Notes: generated from the sequence alone by a model not told the origin. A stretch of DNA of 57,622 bases from Flavobacteriales bacterium UBA4110 (GCA_002383165.1 DFXK01000016.1:1-57622); one strand, 5' to 3'; numbered from the stretch's first letter, positions 34,501 through 42,690 are shown. Numbers and translations: made by a program.

Positions 34501-37090
34501 TCGAAATAACAGTTTCCTGATGGTAAATAATGTGAAGTTATATGGTGGTTTTGCAGGAACGGAAGCCACACTGGCCGATAGGAATCTTGGTATTACTGCT
34601 AACGCTAGTATCCTGAGTGGGGATTACAATAATAATGATGCTGTGACGGGTAGTGGTTCTACCTTAGCAATCACTGGTAATGCTGAAAATGCTGGACATG
34701 TGGTCGTTAGTACTGGTGCAGTAGGTGTAGCAGAACTTAATGGCTTTGTAATAAAAGGAGGTAATGCAGATGGAACGCTTTCAAGCTTAACAGTTAATGA
34801 TTATACGATATATTATGATATTGGGGGAGGAATTTTGATGGATACTTCTAGTCCAACTATTCAGAACTGTATTTTTAAAGAGAATAGTGCTTATAATGCT
34901 GGTGGAGCGATGGCATTATATCCATCATCATCAAAAATCATAAACTCTATTTTTCTAGAAAACTTGGTAACTTATTCATCTTATGGTGGAGGTGCCATTT
35001 TAATCTCTAATGCGCCATGGCTGTCAAATCCATTCTTGATAAACTGTACTATCAGTGGTAATCGTGGGGCAAATGGTGGCGGTATTTATAACGATTATAA
35101 TCCCACGACAAATATTTACAACACAATTATTTATGGCAATTCCTCTGGGATTAACCATACATTCTTTAATAATATTCAAAGCTCATTAATACAAGGTATC
35201 AGTACCATAACTAATGGAAATATAGATGGTTCTACCAATCCAATGTTCGTCAATGCATCCGCAGGAGATTTCAGATTACAATCTTCAAGTCCTGCAATAG
35301 ATAAAGCAAGTAATAATTTATACAACACCAATGGTGGCACTCTAATCACAGACAAAGACCTGGCAGGTAATAGCCGACTTTCTGAGTGTGCCATCGATAT
35401 GGGCGCTTACGAATATCAAAGTTCAGATGTGTACGCCAGTTGGAATGGCACAGATTGGGACAACACAACAGGACCTGCACAAACTATCGGGGCTTGTATC
35501 AATAATGACTACAATCTACCGAACAGCTTTACCACAAAGAATCTGAAAGTTCTGAACGGAAGTCTTAACATCAAACCTAACCAAAGTGTAACAGTTTATG
35601 GCAATATTACTCAGTCTGCAGATAACAGTATCGTTTTAGAGAATGATGCAAACCTTATCCAGATGAATGATAACACCGTAAATGACACCAAGAAAATAAC
35701 TGTAAAACGGGATGTGCATATGCGTAAGCTGGATTACACCTATTGGGGAACACCGGTCAGTAACCAGAAACTGTTGAATGATACTTCTATCAACGATGGT
35801 TTTTCTGTAGGAACGCCAAACAACCGAATCTATAACTACAACGAACCGAACGATTATTTTGTAGATGCTACAGATCAAAACTTTGTTCCTGGAAAAGGTT
35901 ATGCGGTTAGAGGAAAAGATGCTTTTAATGATAATACTTTAACAGCTGCCAACTATCAATTTATTGGAGGAATTAATAATGGGATCTATTCTGCAACAGT
36001 TCAAAAGTCTAAGAATACAATTCTGGATGAAACAGAGTATGAACACGGTTACAACCTAATCGGTAACCCATATCCATCCAATATTGATTTTGAGAAATTC
36101 TTCAATCTTAATACCAACAGCAGCAAGATTTTCGGCAAAGTATGGTTTTTGACCAATGTTACTCCTCAAAATACTCAATCAGGTTCTGGTTACCGCGGAA
36201 ATAACTATGCGACTTTAACTTTAACCGGTGGAACTCCACCAACCACGACTCAGCCTAATAGCGGATTCACGCCCACACAGTTTATAAAAGTAGGAAAGGG
36301 TTTCCTTGTTCAAGTAAGAGATGCAGCCACTACATCTTCTCCAACGGTTAGCCACCAGCTTGACTTTAATAACAGCATCCGTACAGATGAAGCCGGTGTT
36401 TTCTACAATGCTAAAAACATTACATTTGGTAAAGATAGATTCTGGCTGCAATTAGTATCGCCACAACAATTTACCAACACGATTTTGGTAGGTTACGTGA
36501 ATGGCGCAACCAATCAGTATGATGGCGATTATGATGCAGATGTAATGAGTTTGGGAGATGATTCGGTTTATACGCTTTTGGGTTCTCAGAAACTTCAAAT
36601 CGATGGGAGACAGTATCCATTGTCGCAGGAAGATGTGATTCCATTAGGAACCAGATACGCCGATGATGGGATTTACCAACTATCAATAGCCACCAAGGAA
36701 GGTGTTTTCAATAATAATCAATCCATCTATATCAAAGACAAATTGTTGAACACAGTGATTGATATTTCTCAAAATCCTTACAGTTTCCAAGCAGTGAAGG
36801 GTACGGACGAGAGCCGCTTCGAAATTGTATATAAATCTCAAGATATTTTGGATACAGAAAGCAGTATCAAAAATAATCTGATGGTTTACAAAGATGAAAA
36901 AGACTTCGTTGTGAAAAGTACTGAAATCTTGACCAAAGTTCAGCTGTTTGATATGAGTGGCAAACTGATTAATGACATATCCAAAATATCTAATGAGATC
37001 AGAATCAATCATCAATCTTTGATTAATGCAGCTTATCTTCTTAAGATTTACAAAAAAGATGAGGTTGTAACTAAAAAAGTCCTGAAATAA
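31595..37090 (+). CDS. BspA-like surface protein with two beta-helix modules and a T9SS sorting domain
   Basis: An 1831-residue secreted protein. The signal peptide MKKLYILFFWILG is at 1-20. Residues about 180-445 hold ten BspA/DUF285 repeats of 25 residues (FNQNIGSWDTS(N/K)VTNM-YMF). Two right-handed beta-helix modules follow at about 520-890 and 895-1270, each opening with PDANNILY(I/V)NTNVTGGDG. The C-terminal region, with HGYNLIGNPYPSN, is shared with the 48.6-kb protein, and the last 75 residues form a type A sorting domain (LFDMSGKLINDI...AYLLKIYKKDEVVTKKVLK). The protein is predicted to cross the outer membrane by the type IX system and to bind surfaces or glycans; the ligand is unknown. 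Confidence 0.85.
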   Translation: MKKLYILFFWILGISTWAAHSDVPPSPHNSAIVPASVLAPQDYFITQWDLSKGGSAVSGQTTSLTFGVAVVGAVNYSWTTTDNSFSGSGVIANGNTTANITGLPAGKTVLLSIEPANLRRFYINYGTDRQRLTDVKQWGVVAWSSMQNAFYGSINLNISATDVPNLSNVTSMLNMFFSCNSLNGPSNINSWDTSKVTDMSYMFYSASAFNQNIGSWDTSNVTNMGYMFCLTSVFNQNIGSWDTSNVTNMGYMFYNASAFNQNIGSWDTSKVTNMGYMFCFASVFNQNIGSWDTSKVTDMSYMFYNANAFNQNIGSWDTSNVTNMGYMFYYASAFNQNIGSWDTSNVTNMGYMFFVARAFNQNIGSWDTSNVTNMGYMFFGARAFNQNIGSWDTSKVTNMLSMFYSASAFNQNIGSWDTSKVAYMSSMFYGASAFNQNIGSWKLNSNVILSNMLDNSGLDCTNYSSTLIDWAANPATPTGRSLGAAGRTYGTSAAAARNTLVTTKGWTISGDVAGATSCEMTPDANNILYINTNVTGGDGSGSSWANAIKELADGLKWARHQNNFTTANPLKIYVAKGTYKPMYNAADGQFTNNGGRDNAFVMVNNVNLYGGFDPANNINTLNDNRIFGAAGSILSGDIGSAGLATDNVYHVVLSSGTVGVLLDGFTVKDGYANGSSNFTIGTNTYYQQEGGGLYLRSSTIQLKNSTLVNNYSSTLGGAIINANGGNIDLINVLIVRNTATGNGSAIYSSGGGNTHLLNTTVVDNSGTASSVYGNGANTKVNIDNSIVFANGANPLMAGSSQMNTQYSLVQGQITTASGNLDASSSVYNTSNLFIDFTNANYQLKSGSLVTDKGSNTLYSANVGNINSDKDLAGNPRLNGTTIDMGAYEYQTVQVVPDANNILYVNTNVTGGDGSGSSWTNAIKELADALKWAHTNKANFTSTPLQIWVAKGTYKPMYRPDTFAGPNITNRNNSFLMVNNVKLYGGFAGTEATLADRNLGITANASILSGDYNNNDAVTGSGSTLAITGNAENAGHVVVSTGAVGVAELNGFVIKGGNADGTLSSLTVNDYTIYYDIGGGILMDTSSPTIQNCIFKENSAYNAGGAMALYPSSSKIINSIFLENLVTYSSYGGGAILISNAPWLSNPFLINCTISGNRGANGGGIYNDYNPTTNIYNTIIYGNSSGINHTFFNNIQSSLIQGISTITNGNIDGSTNPMFVNASAGDFRLQSSSPAIDKASNNLYNTNGGTLITDKDLAGNSRLSECAIDMGAYEYQSSDVYASWNGTDWDNTTGPAQTIGACINNDYNLPNSFTTKNLKVLNGSLNIKPNQSVTVYGNITQSADNSIVLENDANLIQMNDNTVNDTKKITVKRDVHMRKLDYTYWGTPVSNQKLLNDTSINDGFSVGTPNNRIYNYNEPNDYFVDATDQNFVPGKGYAVRGKDAFNDNTLTAANYQFIGGINNGIYSATVQKSKNTILDETEYEHGYNLIGNPYPSNIDFEKFFNLNTNSSKIFGKVWFLTNVTPQNTQSGSGYRGNNYATLTLTGGTPPTTTQPNSGFTPTQFIKVGKGFLVQVRDAATTSSPTVSHQLDFNNSIRTDEAGVFYNAKNITFGKDRFWLQLVSPQQFTNTILVGYVNGATNQYDGDYDADVMSLGDDSVYTLLGSQKLQIDGRQYPLSQEDVIPLGTRYADDGIYQLSIATKEGVFNNNQSIYIKDKLLNTVIDISQNPYSFQAVKGTDESRFEIVYKSQDILDTESSIKNNLMVYKDEKDFVVKSTEILTKVQLFDMSGKLINDISKISNEIRINHQSLINAAYLLKIYKKDEVVTKKVLK
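32158..32930 (+). repeat. Tandem 75-bp repeats in the BspA-like gene
   Basis: Ten in-frame copies of a 75-bp unit encoding about 25 residues each. Neighbouring copies share long identical runs such as GGAAGCTGGGATAC; differences are a few silent changes (ACATCTAA versus ACGTCTAA, ATCGG versus ATAGG) plus a variable YNAS/FVAR/CFAS segment. Units this alike should recombine and change copy number, lengthening or shortening the protein. Confidence 0.9.
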
Positions 37091-37197
37091 TCCTATTTAG
37101 AAGATTTCAGATAAAGGATATAAAAGAATAGGAGAATGTTAATAGCCGTAATAAAATCTAAAGTAAATTACTAACCATAAGAACTAACTTTAACCAG

Positions 37198-37228
37198 AAA
37201 GCCATCTCTTTTTTGAGATGGCTTTTAT
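37198..37228. terminator. Bidirectional terminator after the BspA-like gene
   Basis: AAAGCCATCTC (37198-37208) pairs perfectly with GAGATGGCTTT (37215-37225) around six T, with T after it and A before it. It serves the surface-protein gene on one strand and the DCC-protein gene on the other. Confidence 0.88.
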
Positions 37229-37230
37229 GA

Positions 37231-37653
37231 TTAATCTATAAATTTTTTTCGCTGTTCCGCATTGGGTAAGAAGCATTGGTTTTCTGCTAATTTCTTTCTG
37301 TTTCGGGAAACCAAATTATAAAACTGATTGCCAAGAAAGTCCGGGATGATTTTGCCAACAGAAGCAAGTGTGTAAACACAACTAAGTTCCGTAGCTATTT
37401 TGAGTATCGCCTGGTATTTTGTCAGGTAAAAATGCTGCGGTTTCCAAAGATAAAGTGTATCAAAAACTTCATTCGGAAGATTTCTCTCATTCAAAAACTT
37501 TTGTCCAAAATCAGATTGCAAAGATGAAAACAGAAATTTATCTTTTTTGTCTCTTTCCAAAATCCATTGTACCCAATAGTTACAAAAACCACATTCGCCA
37601 TCATAAAAAACAATATATTTATCTTTCAAACTAACGGAGATTTCTGTCATCAT
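37231..37653 (-). CDS. DCC-family thiol-disulfide oxidoreductase (DUF393)
   Basis: A 140-residue thioredoxin-like protein named for its motif: YDGECGFCNYWV has C21-G-F-C24 after the conserved D-G-E. The rest (RDKKDKFLFSSLQSDFGQKF, YQAILKIATEL) matches the small DCC group. No signal peptide, so it acts in the cytosol, role unknown. The start codon overlaps the stop codon of the haem-binding protein gene (ATGA overlap), so the two are translationally coupled. MMTE gives two possible Met starts three bases apart; the first is used. Confidence 0.88.
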   Translation of the reverse strand: MMTEISVSLKDKYIVFYDGECGFCNYWVQWILERDKKDKFLFSSLQSDFGQKFLNERNLPNEVFDTLYLWKPQHFYLTKYQAILKIATELSCVYTLASVGKIIPDFLGNQFYNLVSRNRKKLAENQCFLPNAEQRKKFID

Positions 37654-38111
37654 AATGTATTGGCTTGCTGTATTTGTTTCTGAACCATCCTAAAATAATC
37701 AACAAGCTGTTTCCTTTGTTCATCAGATAATTTGGCATCAGAATGACCAAGAGTATAACTTTCCAAAGGCATCTTTTTCTGCTCAACATATTCCGCCGCT
37801 TCTTCCAGTTTGTGTGCTTGTCGTTTCGGTTCGTACGTTGCAAATGTAGAGAAATTTAGTTCTTTTCTACCTTCGTCAATATGATTTTTCAACAGCCAAG
37901 CAACAGGCTGGATATTACTGTAAAAAGGGTACTTAGTTTCGTTAGAATGGCAGTCGTAGCAAGAGTTTTTGATCAGTTTTGCAATCGGTTCTGGCGTGTT
38001 TTTAATTTTCAGAAAATCCATTCCTTCATTCGTTATTGGATTGGTTTTGTCTATCGGAAAAAATTGAATGATAATAAATACCATAAGTAATACAATTAAT
38101 ATTTTTTTCAT
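37650..38111 (-). CDS. Haem-binding domain-containing protein (single c-type motif)
   Basis: A 153-residue envelope protein with an N-terminal signal or anchor helix (MKKILIVLLMVFIIIQFFPI). One c-type haem motif CYDCH is visible at C51-C54-H55, followed by SNETKYPFYSNIQPVAWLLKNHIDEG, the typical pattern of the cytochrome-c-like haem_bd domain of Bacteroidetes. It is probably a small periplasmic electron carrier or haem sensor. It is translationally coupled to the downstream DCC thiol protein, which suggests the two act in envelope redox or assembly, though the second has no export signal. Confidence 0.88.
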   Translation of the reverse strand: MKKILIVLLMVFIIIQFFPIDKTNPITNEGMDFLKIKNTPEPIAKLIKNSCYDCHSNETKYPFYSNIQPVAWLLKNHIDEGRKELNFSTFATYEPKRQAHKLEEAAEYVEQKKMPLESYTLGHSDAKLSDEQRKQLVDYFRMVQKQIQQANTL

Positions 38112-38155
38112 AATTCATATTTTCAGATAAAATTACAAAAAGCTTTCCAATTTTT

Positions 38156-38250
38156 GGAGCTTAATCCCGCTATCCGCTATATCTTTTTCTTTTTATGTAA
38201 AAAAGAAAAAGGATGCCGCTACTATGGGGCTAGTGAGCATTTCGGTATTT
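38156..38250. repeat. Intergenic repeat, copy B (also at 10246-10367)
   Basis: It shares with copy A the blocks GGAGCTT..CCCGCTATCCGCTATATCTTTTT and AAAAAGGATGCCGCTACTAT.GGGGCTAGT, and a weaker TTCGGTATTT end. The variable middle is short here: CTTTTTATGTAAAAAAG, itself able to fold. The same block order and spacing rules out chance. It lies about 40 bp upstream of the der promoter and between divergent genes, so it is not simply a terminator. Confidence 0.65.
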
Positions 38251-38289
38251 ACGATTCAGAAACTACCATCTACTATCAATCAAAAATCG

Positions 38290-38297
38290 TATATTTG
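38290..38297 (+). promoter_or_regulatory. -7 promoter box of der
   Basis: TATATTTG matches TAnnTTTG, 96 bp before the der ATG. Transcription from here would start within the first bases of the hairpin at 38308-38331. Confidence 0.5.
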
Positions 38298-38307
38298 CAA
38301 AAATTTT

Positions 38308-38331
38308 GGGCTTCGAAAGTCGAAGTAACCC
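38308..38331 (+). promoter_or_regulatory. Hairpin at the start of the der leader
   Basis: CTTCGA (38311-38316) pairs with TCGAAG (38320-38325) around AAG, and GGG before it can pair with CCC after a TAA bulge. It would form a stable stem at the very 5' end of the der message, about 60 nt from the start codon. The role is unknown. Confidence 0.45.
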
Positions 38332-38393
38332 ATTCTTAATCAAGACTTATGCTCATTAATCTAAACCTGAGCTGAGACCAAGAAACAAATTTT

Positions 38394-39701
38394 ATGAGCA
38401 ATATTGTTGCAATCGTTGGGCGTCCCAACGTCGGAAAATCCACATTATTTAACCGATTACTAGAGAGGAGAGAAGCTATTGTAGATTCTACAGCGGGTGT
38501 TACTCGTGACCGTCATTACGGAAAATCCGACTGGAATGGAGTAGAGTTTACTGTTATAGATACAGGTGGATATGAAGTTAATACCGAAGATGTTTTCCAA
38601 GAAGAAATTTCGAAACAAGTTCAATTAGCCATTGACGAAGCGACCTCCATTATTTTTATGCTGAACGTGGAAGAAGGGCTTACAGACACGGATTACGAAA
38701 TCTACGAGAAGCTGCGCCGTTCTAATAAGCCAGTTTATATCACTGTTAATAAGGTAGATTCTGCAAAAGAAGAATTAGCAGCCACAGAATTTTATCAGTT
38801 AGGCATAGAGGAATATTTCACATTGTCTTCGGCAACAGGTTCGGGAACCGGAGAATTGCTGGATAAGATCGTCAAAGATTTTCCAACAACGGACTACAAA
38901 GATCCTTTTGAAGGACTACCTAAAATTACTATTGTGGGACGTCCGAATGTGGGAAAATCAACCCTTACGAACGCGCTTCTGGATGTGGAAAGGAACATTG
39001 TTACAGATGTTGCAGGAACCACCAGAGACAGTATCCAGACGCTTTATAACAAGTTCGGGCACGAGTTTGTATTGGTGGATACAGCGGGGATGCGTAGAAA
39101 ATCTAAGGTGAACGAAGACCTGGAATTTTATTCAGTGATGCGTTCCATTCGTTCTATAGAATATTCTGATGTTGTTATCATAATGGTAGATGCTACTTTG
39201 GGCTGGGAATCTCAGGATATGAATATTTTTGGTCTTGCTCAGAAAAACAGAAAAGGTATCGTGATACTTGTTAATAAATGGGATCTGGTAGAGAAAGAAA
39301 CCAATACTACACGTGATTTTGAAGCCGCTATCAGGCATAAAATTGGGCAGTTCAGCGACATTCCTATTTTGTTTGTTTCTGCTTTGACAAAGCAGAGAAT
39401 CCTGAAAGCAGTGGAAATGGCGATGCAAGTTTATGAAGACAGAAAGAAGAAAATAAAAACCTCCAAACTGAATGAGGTGATGCTTCCTGTTTTTGAAGCT
39501 ACGCCACCTCCAGCCATTAAAGGTAAATATATAAAAATCAAATATTGCGTACAGTTGCCGACGCCAAGTCCGCAGTTTGTGTTTTTCTGCAATCTCCCGC
39601 AGTATGTAAAGGAGCCTTATAAACGTTTCACGGAAAATCAATTGAGAAAACATTTCGGTTTCACCGGAGTTCCTATTGAGGTTTATTTCAGACAAAAATA
39701 A
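38394..39701 (+). CDS. der: Ribosome biogenesis GTPase Der (EngA)
   Basis: A 435-residue essential GTPase with two tandem GTP-binding domains and a KH-like C-terminus. Walker motifs GRPNVGKST occur at residues 9-17 and again near 182-190. The matching DTAG boxes (VIDTGGYE and LVDTAGMRRKS) and NKVD/NKWD specificity motifs are intact. The C-terminal part (VQLPTPSPQFVFFCNLPQYV, HFGFTGVPIEVYFR) is the standard KH domain. It is needed for late 50S ribosome assembly. The length is usual. A terminator follows the stop codon. Confidence 0.97.
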   Translation: MSNIVAIVGRPNVGKSTLFNRLLERREAIVDSTAGVTRDRHYGKSDWNGVEFTVIDTGGYEVNTEDVFQEEISKQVQLAIDEATSIIFMLNVEEGLTDTDYEIYEKLRRSNKPVYITVNKVDSAKEELAATEFYQLGIEEYFTLSSATGSGTGELLDKIVKDFPTTDYKDPFEGLPKITIVGRPNVGKSTLTNALLDVERNIVTDVAGTTRDSIQTLYNKFGHEFVLVDTAGMRRKSKVNEDLEFYSVMRSIRSIEYSDVVIIMVDATLGWESQDMNIFGLAQKNRKGIVILVNKWDLVEKETNTTRDFEAAIRHKIGQFSDIPILFVSALTKQRILKAVEMAMQVYEDRKKKIKTSKLNEVMLPVFEATPPPAIKGKYIKIKYCVQLPTPSPQFVFFCNLPQYVKEPYKRFTENQLRKHFGFTGVPIEVYFRQK

Positions 39702-39710
39702 TAATCTATT

Positions 39711-39747
39711 AACCCTTTCCGAGTTTCGTGTTCTGAAAGGGTTTTTT
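39711..39747 (+). terminator. Intrinsic terminator after der
   Basis: AACCCTTTC (39711-39719) pairs perfectly with GAAAGGGTT (39734-39742) and is followed by TTTTT. It starts 9 bp after the der stop. Confidence 0.9.
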
Positions 39748-39795
39748 ATAATAAATATTATCATTACATTTAGAATCAAAGATTATAATAAAACT

Positions 39796-40446
39796 ATGTT
39801 AGCTATACTTTCAGAAAACTTCTCACTTGTCAATTCCTGGATCAATGATTTAAGAAATATCGGTGTGCAACAGGACCGAATGAAGTTCCGTAGAAATATG
39901 GAGAGAATTGGGGAGATTGCTGCTTTTGAAATCAGTAAAACCTTAGATCAAAAAGTGATTGAAATCACAACACCACTTGATACTATTAAGGTCAAAGAAA
40001 TAGAGACGCAACCTGTTATTACAACAATTCTCCGGGCGGGAGTTCCGTTGTTTCAGGGGATTTTGAATTATTTTGATAAGGCAGATTGCGGATTTGTGGC
40101 GGCTTACAGAAAACACGATGCCAATGATTATTTTTCTATTAAACAAGATTATCTGACTTGCCCAAAGTTAGACGGTCGTCCGCTCATTGTTGCAGATCCG
40201 ATGCTGGCAACAGGCGCATCTCTGATTGAAGCAATCAAAGATTTGTTGACCAACGGAAAACCAACTTCCATTCATATTGTTGCAGCAATTGCCAGTCGCC
40301 AAGGGGTGGAAACCATCCAAAATGCTTATCCTGATGCCAAAATCTGGATTGGTGCTTTAGACGAAAGTTTGACCTCCAAAGGTTATATCACACCAGGTTT
40401 AGGTGATGCCGGAGATTTGTCATACGGCGAAAAACTACAGAGATAA
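39796..40446 (+). CDS. upp: Uracil phosphoribosyltransferase
   Basis: A 216-residue enzyme of pyrimidine salvage that makes UMP from uracil and PRPP. The PRPP-binding motif is PLIVADPMLATGASLIEAI, and the uracil-binding C-terminal block YITPGLGDAGDLSYG is intact. Other conserved parts are TTILRAGVPLFQGILNYF and the flexible AAYRKHD region. ATG 39796 gives the normal MLAILSENFSLVNSWINDLR opening; an in-frame ATG 120 bp upstream would begin within the der terminator region and translate low-complexity sequence, so it is rejected. It converges on comF. Confidence 0.95.
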   Translation: MLAILSENFSLVNSWINDLRNIGVQQDRMKFRRNMERIGEIAAFEISKTLDQKVIEITTPLDTIKVKEIETQPVITTILRAGVPLFQGILNYFDKADCGFVAAYRKHDANDYFSIKQDYLTCPKLDGRPLIVADPMLATGASLIEAIKDLLTNGKPTSIHIVAAIASRQGVETIQNAYPDAKIWIGALDESLTSKGYITPGLGDAGDLSYGEKLQR

Positions 40447-40464
40447 TTAACAATCAACAATTAT

Positions 40465-41121
40465 TTAAACGTCCATCGCCATTACCAAAATACTGATTTT
40501 TACATTTTTGGAATTATTCAGGATTTCCCAGGCGATATTTGAAATGGTGTTTCCCGTAGTGTAAACATCATCAATCAGCAGAATATGCTTATCATCAATA
40601 CGTTGTGTTAGTTGGTAATGATTTTTTGTGTTCAGTCGCTCGCTTTGGTCTTTCTTCGCCTGTGCTTTGCTATGTGTGGTTCGTTTTAGCAATGTGTGAT
40701 TAACAGGAATGTGGTAGAACTTAGAAAGTTCGTTACCAAACAGATGAAGTTGGTTGTAACCACGTTGTTTCAGCTTTTTGTGGTGTAGCGGAACTGTAGT
40801 TATAATGTCTGGTTTATTATTTTGGAAATCAACTCTCTCCACTACCCATTTTGCAAGATTTTTACCGATATTTTCCCGATTGTTGTACTTAAGCTGTTGG
40901 ATGATGTTCTGAGCAAGGCTTTCTTTTTCATAATACAATAGAGAATAAGAATTTGATATCGGAAATTGAACTAAGAGCTTATCTTTGAGTGTGTTACTAC
41001 CGTTATAATTGTGGTTACTAAAATTGATTCTTGGAAAACAAACTTCACAGACAATATCGCTTTTGTCAATTATCTGGTTGCAATTCAGGCAACGGTTTGG
41101 GAAAAGAAAGTCAAAAACCAT
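40465..41121 (-). CDS. ComF family phosphoribosyltransferase-like protein
   Basis: A 218-residue protein with an N-terminal four-cysteine zinc ribbon (C11-x2-C14 and C25-x2-C28) and a phosphoribosyltransferase domain. The latter has VPLHHKKLKQRGYNQLHLF, then RTTHSKAQAKKDQSERL and the PRPP motif HILLIDDVYTTGNTI. In competent bacteria ComF helps bring single-stranded DNA into recombination; in most others the role is unclear. It ends 18 bp from upp on the opposite strand, and begins 4 bp after the stop of the HTH regulator, so the two are likely one transcript. Confidence 0.9.
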   Translation of the reverse strand: MVFDFLFPNRCLNCNQIIDKSDIVCEVCFPRINFSNHNYNGSNTLKDKLLVQFPISNSYSLLYYEKESLAQNIIQQLKYNNRENIGKNLAKWVVERVDFQNNKPDIITTVPLHHKKLKQRGYNQLHLFGNELSKFYHIPVNHTLLKRTTHSKAQAKKDQSERLNTKNHYQLTQRIDDKHILLIDDVYTTGNTISNIAWEILNNSKNVKISILVMAMDV

Positions 41122-41125
41122 TGTC

Positions 41126-42601
41126 CTAAATTAATGATTTTCTGATTTTTTCAATCGATTTTTTCATATCAAGATTAAACTGCTCTTTATCTAGTCGCAC
41201 TGGCGGATACTGGCGCACCTCACAATCTCGTATACTGCAGCTCTCACACGTAACACCAACTTCTATGGTTCTAAGTTGTGATGATGTTGCAAAGCTGATT
41301 TTTTTTAACGTCTGATTATTAAGAAGGATTCCTAGGCAATAGCTTCTATTACTGCCGTCTGAAAAAGGATTTTTCTGCGATGTAGAAATTACAAGATAAC
41401 TAACGCTCTGGTCTTTGTAATGAGAAATCTGCGCATCTGTTAGCGTTTCATTTTCCTTTAAATGATGCAAGTTTTTCACAGCTATCCATCGTCTGCAATA
41501 ATGTTCGTTGGTGTTATTGGAATGAGGAGCTTGTTGGTGATTCAGGTGAAGTTCCTTCAAAATCTGGATTTTATCTGAATTGTCTTTTTTTACGAAACAA
41601 AGGTAAAACAGATCTTTGATGCCGAATTCCGAGGAAAGTACATTTGTCAGCCTGTAATAAAATGTTTCTGGTGAATCTGTAAAATGCTTGATAAGGGAAT
41701 CAAGGTTTTGTGGATTCCATTCTCTTTGGTCAAAAAACTCACCGGTTTTCTCAATAAGTTCCGTTTTTGATATCAATAGACATCCTGCAAAATAAGATGC
41801 ATAGAAATTATTAAGAATCTCTTCAAAACTACTGAAATCAAGCCAGGAATAAGTGTTTGGACGCGATGCTAATTTCAGATAATTAAACCCGATTTCCTTT
41901 GCGAGAATAAAAACTTTTTGGTTGTTATCCAGTCTATTATTCAGTAAAAGTAATTTTTTCTCTGGGATAAAAAGGGATCGCAGTTTATTCAATGCATAAT
42001 CTTCGGAAAAATCTATTGAATCAATCGTGTAATCAAATGTTTCTCTTAGTAATTGTTCTAGGATCTCACTCTTTAAGTCTTTACTAAGTTTTAACTGATT
42101 TTCCCGTGCAAATTCTGCTGCCGCTTCTTCTATTTCAGGAAAATGATTGTCATAAAGTTCCTGGAAAGAGCGCATAACTGCAAAATAGAACCTTTCTTTT
42201 CCGAGATTATAATTTTGCGATATTTCGATGAGGGCATTTATAAAAGCAGTTACTTTTTTAGGAGCTTCGCTAATGATGCTAATAAGGTTGCTTTTATTAA
42301 TGCCAAAAAGATCAAGTGGAATTTCCTTGAAAAAATCCGACTGTAGAACATCATTTATCGGGATAAGGCTCTTGTCTAGTTTGGTGGATACCAAGTCGTC
42401 AAAAGTACATTGTAATGCCTCCGAAAGTTGTATTATTTTATCGTGTTTGGGGTATTTTTTCCCGTTTTCTATCTCATTAAGATAAGATTTAGACAATCCA
42501 GTTTTGGTCGCAAGATCTTGCAAAGACCAATTTTTCTTTTGTCTATGCTGTTTGAGCTTTAGCCCAAAAACCACTCGTATATAGCTGCTTTCTGCAATCA
42601 T
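41126..42601 (-). CDS. RamB/ScfR-like XRE-family transcriptional regulator
   Basis: A 491-residue DNA-binding regulator. Residues 8-62 are an XRE-type HTH (VVFGLKLKQHRQKKNWSLQDLATKTGLSKSYLNEIENGKKYPKHDKI). The middle resembles the ImmA/IrrE-like region, but no HExxH is visible, and the C-terminal DUF2083-type domain has a cysteine cluster (VTCESCSIRDC, C-x2-C-x4-C) that could bind a metal. This architecture is that of short-chain fatty acyl-CoA regulators (RamB, ScfR), which control acetate and propionate use, including aceA and aceB in actinobacteria. It is divergent from aceB-aceA, with paired palindromes between, and likely controls both itself and the glyoxylate genes. Confidence 0.82.
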   Translation of the reverse strand: MIAESSYIRVVFGLKLKQHRQKKNWSLQDLATKTGLSKSYLNEIENGKKYPKHDKIIQLSEALQCTFDDLVSTKLDKSLIPINDVLQSDFFKEIPLDLFGINKSNLISIISEAPKKVTAFINALIEISQNYNLGKERFYFAVMRSFQELYDNHFPEIEEAAAEFARENQLKLSKDLKSEILEQLLRETFDYTIDSIDFSEDYALNKLRSLFIPEKKLLLLNNRLDNNQKVFILAKEIGFNYLKLASRPNTYSWLDFSSFEEILNNFYASYFAGCLLISKTELIEKTGEFFDQREWNPQNLDSLIKHFTDSPETFYYRLTNVLSSEFGIKDLFYLCFVKKDNSDKIQILKELHLNHQQAPHSNNTNEHYCRRWIAVKNLHHLKENETLTDAQISHYKDQSVSYLVISTSQKNPFSDGSNRSYCLGILLNNQTLKKISFATSSQLRTIEVGVTCESCSIRDCEVRQYPPVRLDKEQFNLDMKKSIEKIRKSLI

Positions 42602-42605
42602 AAAT

Positions 42606-42613
42606 CAAAGATA
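42606..42613 (-). promoter_or_regulatory. -7 promoter box of the RamB/ScfR-like regulator
   Basis: TATCTTTG on the reverse strand (CAAAGATA at 42606-42613), 4 bp before the ATG. The GCGATTATTCGC palindrome lies 9 bp upstream of it, between the expected -7 and -33 regions, where a bound regulator would block this promoter. Confidence 0.55.
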
Positions 42614-42622
42614 GATATTAAA

Positions 42623-42634
42623 GCGATTATTCGC
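42623..42634. promoter_or_regulatory. Candidate operator 1 (GCGA-N4-TCGC)
   Basis: GCGATTATTCGC, a palindrome of half-sites GCGA and TCGC around TTAT. It has the same half-sites and spacing as 42658-42669, with centres 35 bp apart. It sits over the regulator's own promoter. Confidence 0.6.
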
Positions 42635-42655
42635 ATAATAAATTTTAAAAATAAT

Positions 42656-42671
42656 TAGCGAACGTTCGCTA
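42656..42671. promoter_or_regulatory. Candidate operator 2 (16-bp perfect palindrome)
   Basis: TAGCGAACGTTCGCTA is a perfect 16-bp palindrome containing GCGA-N4-TCGC at 42658-42669. It ends 19 bp upstream of the aceB -7 box. Two sites 35 bp apart, one by each promoter, are what one expects for a regulator controlling both directions. No other copy was noticed in the window. Confidence 0.65.
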
Positions 42672-42690
42672 TTTGTGAAAATCTTTTTTA

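Noticed and set aside
38350..38363. Shared word GCTCATTAATCTA at 38350 and near 45682
   Set aside because: Thirteen AT-rich bases without flanking similarity; likely chance in this composition.
39676..39795. Upstream start for upp giving 40 extra residues
   Set aside because: The extra residues overlap the der terminator and read like AT-rich noncoding sequence; the conserved protein begins at 39796.
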